Source of the DNA: Promethearchaeota archaeon | Lineage (GTDB): Archaea > Asgardarchaeota > Lokiarchaeia > Sigyniarchaeales > SOKP01 | Direction of reading: 5' to 3' | DNA: 8,967 bases | NCBI GenBank assembly: GCA_030612905.1 | Contig: JAUWNA010000059.1 | Coordinates: 1 to 8,967, forward strand | Shown here: in pieces, positions 6,401 to 8,967 of the stretch | Layout of the letters: each line of letters opens with the position of its first letter | Position numbering within the stretch: position 1 is the first letter of the stretch | Position numbers and translations under genes: made by a program | Notes under the pieces: model-generated | What the model saw: the letters and a program-made list of their open reading frames with translations, nothing else | What the model was told of the DNA's origin: nothing | Database searches by the model: none

Positions 6401-7846
6401 TCATTCAATATCCAAAATATCTTTGATTAACTCTTTCTTTTTCCCCAAATCAGCTTGTCTTGATATCATAATCCTTTGCGCTTGTGGGCTTCCTGCTCCG
6501 TGCATTGATTCCGTCCTATAGCTAACAGAAGCCACGCCCATCGTTAAATTTTCAATAAATCTTAGAACTTTATATCTATCCTCAGCGCATGTCTCTTCAC
6601 ATGTATTAAGATATTTTTCAATTAAATACCCTATTTCCTCCGATTTAAAGTCTGCTTCAGAGGGCATTGTACAGATTAGCCCCCCTGCTAAGTCTTCAGC
6701 AAGCCGCCCTATTTCGTATGGAAAACGAGTAACATTTAGTTTGCATACATTTGCCAAAAGCATATCCATTTCAAAATTTCCTGCTTCCCGCTGGAACCCT
6801 AATGAACTGCAAGCAATACCACAACAATATAGTGTTTCGTTTAAATGAACCATTTCTACGAGTTTATCTCGTATATGAGATGATTTTTCGGTTCCATTGT
6901 ATTCAGTAATTAACGATGACGCACCAATGAGTACATCGCCTACACCAACTTTACACCCCCCATAGGATTGCCGATGGAAACCAGCAAACCGATTAACTAA
7001 TTTACCAGCAAACTCTATTTCTCCCTTCATAAATATTTGATCATTTGGTATAAACACATTATCAAATATTGCAAATATTTCTTGACCACCATACTTGAAG
7101 TTTCCAATGTCTAATTTACCAGGTTCCATTTTTCTAGTGTCACACGATTGCCTTCCATATACTAGTGTTATTCCCTTTTCATTTGTATTAACGCCAAAAC
7201 TTACAGCGTACTGTTCTTCACCGGGTCGTAAAGAAAGAGTAGGCATAATAATCGCTCTATGTGAGTTTAAATATCCCGTTTGGTGGATTTTTGCACCACG
7301 AACAATTATTCCGTCATCCTTTTCCTCGACAATATGTAAATAAGCGTCTGGATCAGGTTGGTCTTTAGGTCGTTTGCTTCTATCTCCTTTGGTATCTGTC
7401 ATAGCACCACCCACCATCAAATCTTGAGATTGCACTTCAGTCCAATATTTTTTGAAGCGGTTATGATAATTAGTTCCATTTCTTTTATCCATTTCATAGG
7501 TTACGCTATATAAAGCGTTAGCGGTGTCAAAACCTACGCACCTTTGGAAACAACACGCTGTTTTTTGACCCAATAACCTCTGCATCTTTACTTTTTTAAT
7601 TAAATCGTCGACAGATTGATGTATATGTGTAAATCTATTAATAATTTCACCTGTTAAATGTGATGTAACGGTCATAAGATCATTATACTCGTCCATCTGA
7701 GCTAATTCGTAAATCTTCATAACTGTATTGATTGAAGGTCTTATAATAGGGTGATTCCAAAATTCCTTGACTTTTTCACCAAAAATATACAAATTTACAG
7801 GTCGTTTTATGCTTTCTAAATACTGTTCTGGGGTTTTTAAAGGCAT
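6401..7846 (-). CDS. abfD: 4-hydroxybutyryl-CoA dehydratase / vinylacetyl-CoA delta-isomerase
   Basis: An FAD and [4Fe-4S] enzyme of the HpaB/AbfD superfamily that converts 4-hydroxybutyryl-CoA to crotonyl-CoA by a ketyl-radical route. The four cluster ligands of the Clostridium aminobutyricum enzyme (Cys99, Cys103, His292, Cys299) are all present with the same spacing: Cys99 and Cys103 in A-C-C-F-Q-R-C-V-G, and His291 and Cys298 in F-H-R-Q-S-Y-G-G-C-K-V-G. The intervening Tyr295 and following Lys299 are also kept. This separates it from the flavin hydroxylases of the superfamily (HpaB type), which lack a cluster. K-I-H-Q-T-G near 187-191 and I-F-D-N-V-F-I-P near 260-267 fit the acyl-CoA-dehydrogenase-like flavin fold. 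Its 481 residues are typical. The ATG at 7846 has no ribosome binding site, suggesting a leaderless or short-leader transcript. Such enzymes serve aminobutyrate fermentation or the archaeal 4-hydroxybutyrate carbon-fixation cycles; no partner gene is here to say which. Confidence 0.92.
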   Translation of the reverse strand: MPLKTPEQYLESIKRPVNLYIFGEKVKEFWNHPIIRPSINTVMKIYELAQMDEYNDLMTVTSHLTGEIINRFTHIHQSVDDLIKKVKMQRLLGQKTACCFQRCVGFDTANALYSVTYEMDKRNGTNYHNRFKKYWTEVQSQDLMVGGAMTDTKGDRSKRPKDQPDPDAYLHIVEEKDDGIIVRGAKIHQTGYLNSHRAIIMPTLSLRPGEEQYAVSFGVNTNEKGITLVYGRQSCDTRKMEPGKLDIGNFKYGGQEIFAIFDNVFIPNDQIFMKGEIEFAGKLVNRFAGFHRQSYGGCKVGVGDVLIGASSLITEYNGTEKSSHIRDKLVEMVHLNETLYCCGIACSSLGFQREAGNFEMDMLLANVCKLNVTRFPYEIGRLAEDLAGGLICTMPSEADFKSEEIGYLIEKYLNTCEETCAEDRYKVLRFIENLTMGVASVSYRTESMHGAGSPQAQRIMISRQADLGKKKELIKDILDIE

Positions 7847-7876
7847 TTTTCTGGGCTAATAGATATTAAATTTATT

Positions 7877-7889
7877 AATTTAAATAAAA
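7877..7889 (-). promoter_or_regulatory. Candidate TATA box of the dehydratase gene
   Basis: On the minus strand TTTTATTTAAATT (7889-7877) is a good TATA-like element. A transcript start 25-28 bases downstream would fall about 10 bases before the ATG at 7846. The leader would be too short to hold a ribosome binding site, and none is seen. Confidence 0.4.
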
Positions 7890-7930
7890 CTTGTACTGTA
7901 ATTAAAAATTACTTTAATGTCTTTATAACT

Positions 7931-7956
7931 ATTAAAATTAAAATTAAAATTTTAAA
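7931..7956 (-). repeat. ATTAAA hexamer triplicate, also the T-rich tail of the GIFT gene
   Basis: Three exact tandem copies of ATTAAA occupy 7931-7948, running into the palindrome TTAAAATTTTAA (7944-7955). On the minus strand this reads as repeated TTTTAA blocks 23-50 bases after the stop of the GIFT-domain gene. It may help end that transcript, or it may be a simple low-complexity slippage repeat. The rest of the 132-base spacer holds only the dehydratase promoter candidate. Confidence 0.45.
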
Positions 7957-7978
7957 TCAAATGTTATTTTTGAAGGTA

Positions 7979-8854
7979 TTAAAGGCTATCTTGATTCTCT
8001 TCTAAATGACGTAACCTTTTTTCCAAAATACTCATTGTTTCAATTACATTATTCATTGTTTTATGAATTTCTTTGACGTTGTTTTGAACTTGCCCTATTT
8101 GTTCTAAAATGAAAGACATTACATCTGATCTTTTTACAGGATCAGTCAACCAAGTAAAAATATTATGTAAGAACTTCTGATTATCAAGAGTATTAATACC
8201 TATATTATCATCGCTGCAAAAAATATCGATATCGCCAAAAGCAACGACCTTACCTTGCCCAAATTCAGAATAAGCGGCTATTGTATGTTGTTGTTCTTTA
8301 TCCTTTATCCATTCTTCAGTAGAGCTATTAAAAATTTCTGACCAGAAATTATTTTGATCTGTTTGTAGAAGGGGTTTTGCACCTTTATTTAAGAAGAGGG
8401 AACAAGTTCCACCTATTACAACTTCTCTTAACCCATTAATAAAATTATTTTTCGGAAAATTTTGAATATGTAATATACTTGAACGATTATGATTATTGGA
8501 ATCTTTTATAAGATTCTTCTCAAATAGGATACCAAAATTAGGAGCTATATCATTCAAATTAGTCTTTTGAAGAAAATCAGCTCCATATTCACTTACAAGA
8601 ATTAAATTCCCTCCAGTTCTAACGTAATTAACAATGTCCTTGATCTCGATGTTTGAAAAGTAATCGTCAATAGGATTGCCCAAAACTAAAACATCAACAT
8701 TTTCCAAAAGTTTTTTCGTTAAATCTTTATTCTCGTTTTTCTTAATCTTGAGATTTAGATTTTGAAGAAGTTTTGAAAGATCTGAAAAATCTGAAAAATC
8801 AATATCGAGCATCTCGTTATGATTTAAGTCAAAAAGAATCGTTTTTCTCAGCAT
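7979..8854 (-). CDS. GIFT (IFT52-like / GldG-like) domain protein with C-terminal coiled coil
   Basis: From the ATG at 8854 (291 residues) the protein opens I-L-F-D-L-N-H-N-E-M-L and continues with a Rossmann-like domain: D-V-L-V-L-G-N-P near 54-61, F-S-N-I-E-I-K-D-I-V-N-Y-V near 66-78, G-G-N-L-I-L-V-S-E-Y-G near 81-91, a T-N-L-N..A..F-G-I element near 98-109, then G-Q-G-K-V-V-A-F-G-D near 199-208 and a closing F-L-H-N-I-F-T-W-L. This order matches the N-terminal domain of eukaryotic IFT52 and the uncharacterised GldG-type domain of bacteria and archaea, related to class I glutamine amidotransferase folds. The matched segments lack an obvious nucleophile-elbow cysteine, so it is probably a binding rather than catalytic domain. 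Residues 246-290 form a likely coiled coil with heptad-spaced I, V, M and L. The longest frame starts 35 residues earlier at 8959; that extension looks like translated AT-rich promoter DNA. There is no ribosome binding site. The function is unknown. Confidence 0.65.
   Translation of the reverse strand: MLRKTILFDLNHNEMLDIDFSDFSDLSKLLQNLNLKIKKNENKDLTKKLLENVDVLVLGNPIDDYFSNIEIKDIVNYVRTGGNLILVSEYGADFLQKTNLNDIAPNFGILFEKNLIKDSNNHNRSSILHIQNFPKNNFINGLREVVIGGTCSLFLNKGAKPLLQTDQNNFWSEIFNSSTEEWIKDKEQQHTIAAYSEFGQGKVVAFGDIDIFCSDDNIGINTLDNQKFLHNIFTWLTDPVKRSDVMSFILEQIGQVQNNVKEIHKTMNNVIETMSILEKRLRHLEENQDSL
8781..8798 (-). repeat. 9-base tandem duplication inside the GIFT gene
   Basis: TCTGAAAAA occurs twice in tandem on the plus strand (8781-8789 and 8790-8798), with a degenerate third unit beside it. 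It encodes D-F-S-D-F-S-D-L-S near residues 19-27, between the first strand and first helix of the domain. It is in frame and probably a tolerated slippage expansion. Confidence 0.5.
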
Positions 8855-8967
8855 TTTTACTATAAATGTGATAAAAATGAGACTATAAAAATTATTGCAT
8901 AAATAAATCTTTAACAGAAAAATTTTATAACTATTAATGAATGATCCTTTTTGGAACATATTTTAGA
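8855..8967 (-). promoter_or_regulatory. Upstream region of the GIFT gene with a TATA-like box
   Basis: On the minus strand TTTTTATA (8891-8884) lies about 33 bases before the ATG at 8854, which suits a leaderless or very short-leader transcript. The rest, to the window edge, is AT-rich with no recognisable gene. The frame is open to 8959, but its translation (Phe, Ile, Tyr, Lys, Asn heavy) reads like noncoding DNA. Confidence 0.35.

Noticed and set aside
6401..7846. Calling the dehydratase gene a 4-hydroxyphenylacetate 3-monooxygenase (HpaB)
   Set aside because: The Cys99/Cys103/His291/Cys298 cluster ligands are present with AbfD spacing; HpaB-type hydroxylases lack them.
7931..7956. ATTAAA tandem repeat as a replication origin or CRISPR-like element
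   Set aside because: Only three short units without spacers or larger repeats, and no origin-binding boxes or initiator gene nearby. A low-complexity or terminator role is simpler.
8855..8959. A 35-residue hydrophobic N-terminal extension of the GIFT protein that could pass for a membrane anchor
   Set aside because: It has no ribosome binding site, overlaps the only TATA-like box, and its composition matches translated AT-rich DNA. The domain's first strand begins right after the ATG at 8854.
1..8967. A new multi-gene defence or biosynthetic system
   Set aside because: TldD/TldE can mature peptide antibiotics, but there is no precursor peptide, cyclase, YcaO or transporter nearby, and the other genes belong to unrelated metabolic families with separate promoters and terminators.

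Overview
The window is AT-rich (roughly two thirds A+T) and looks archaeal. The evidence is GGTGA-type ribosome binding sites at some genes and short or absent leaders behind TATA-like boxes at others, T-run terminators without hairpins, and archaeal-style TldD/TldE and 4-hydroxybutyryl-CoA dehydratase proteins. An Asgard (Lokiarchaeia-like) genome is my best guess from base composition and gene content. That is inference; there is no rRNA or marker gene here to settle it.

Layout. Three genes lie on the plus strand in the left 3.5 kb. They are the end of a DUF1326-family gene (2-538, cut by the window edge), a large class V PLP-dependent enzyme resembling cysteine desulfurases (747-2474), and a metal-dependent amidohydrolase of the Amidohydro_2/ACMSD type (2635-3534, TTG start). 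Two short stretches between them look like leftovers of other coding sequence (541-668 and 2475-2546). The remaining 5.4 kb is on the minus strand. Read in transcription order it holds a GIFT/IFT52-like domain protein with a C-terminal coiled coil (8854-7979), a 4-hydroxybutyryl-CoA dehydratase with all four iron-sulfur ligands (7846-6401), then a tightly linked tldD-tldE pair (6290-4908 and 4899-3571). The two gene blocks converge at a 36-base junction that is T-rich on both strands, a likely bidirectional terminator.

How the genes work together. Only tldD and tldE clearly act together: their products form a heteromeric metalloprotease, and the tldE ribosome binding site sits on the tldD stop codon. 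The dehydratase points to 4-hydroxybutyrate/crotonyl-CoA metabolism, but no other enzyme of that route is in the window. The remaining genes look like separate transcription units in an ordinary chromosomal region. I see no tRNA, rRNA, insertion sequence, CRISPR array or phage gene, and no gene-free stretch longer than about 210 bases.

The items most worth a second look are the GIFT-domain coiled-coil protein, the oversized class V enzyme with a Cys-x-Cys active-site loop, the frameshifted remnant at 541-668, and the start-site corrections for tldD, tldE and the GIFT gene.
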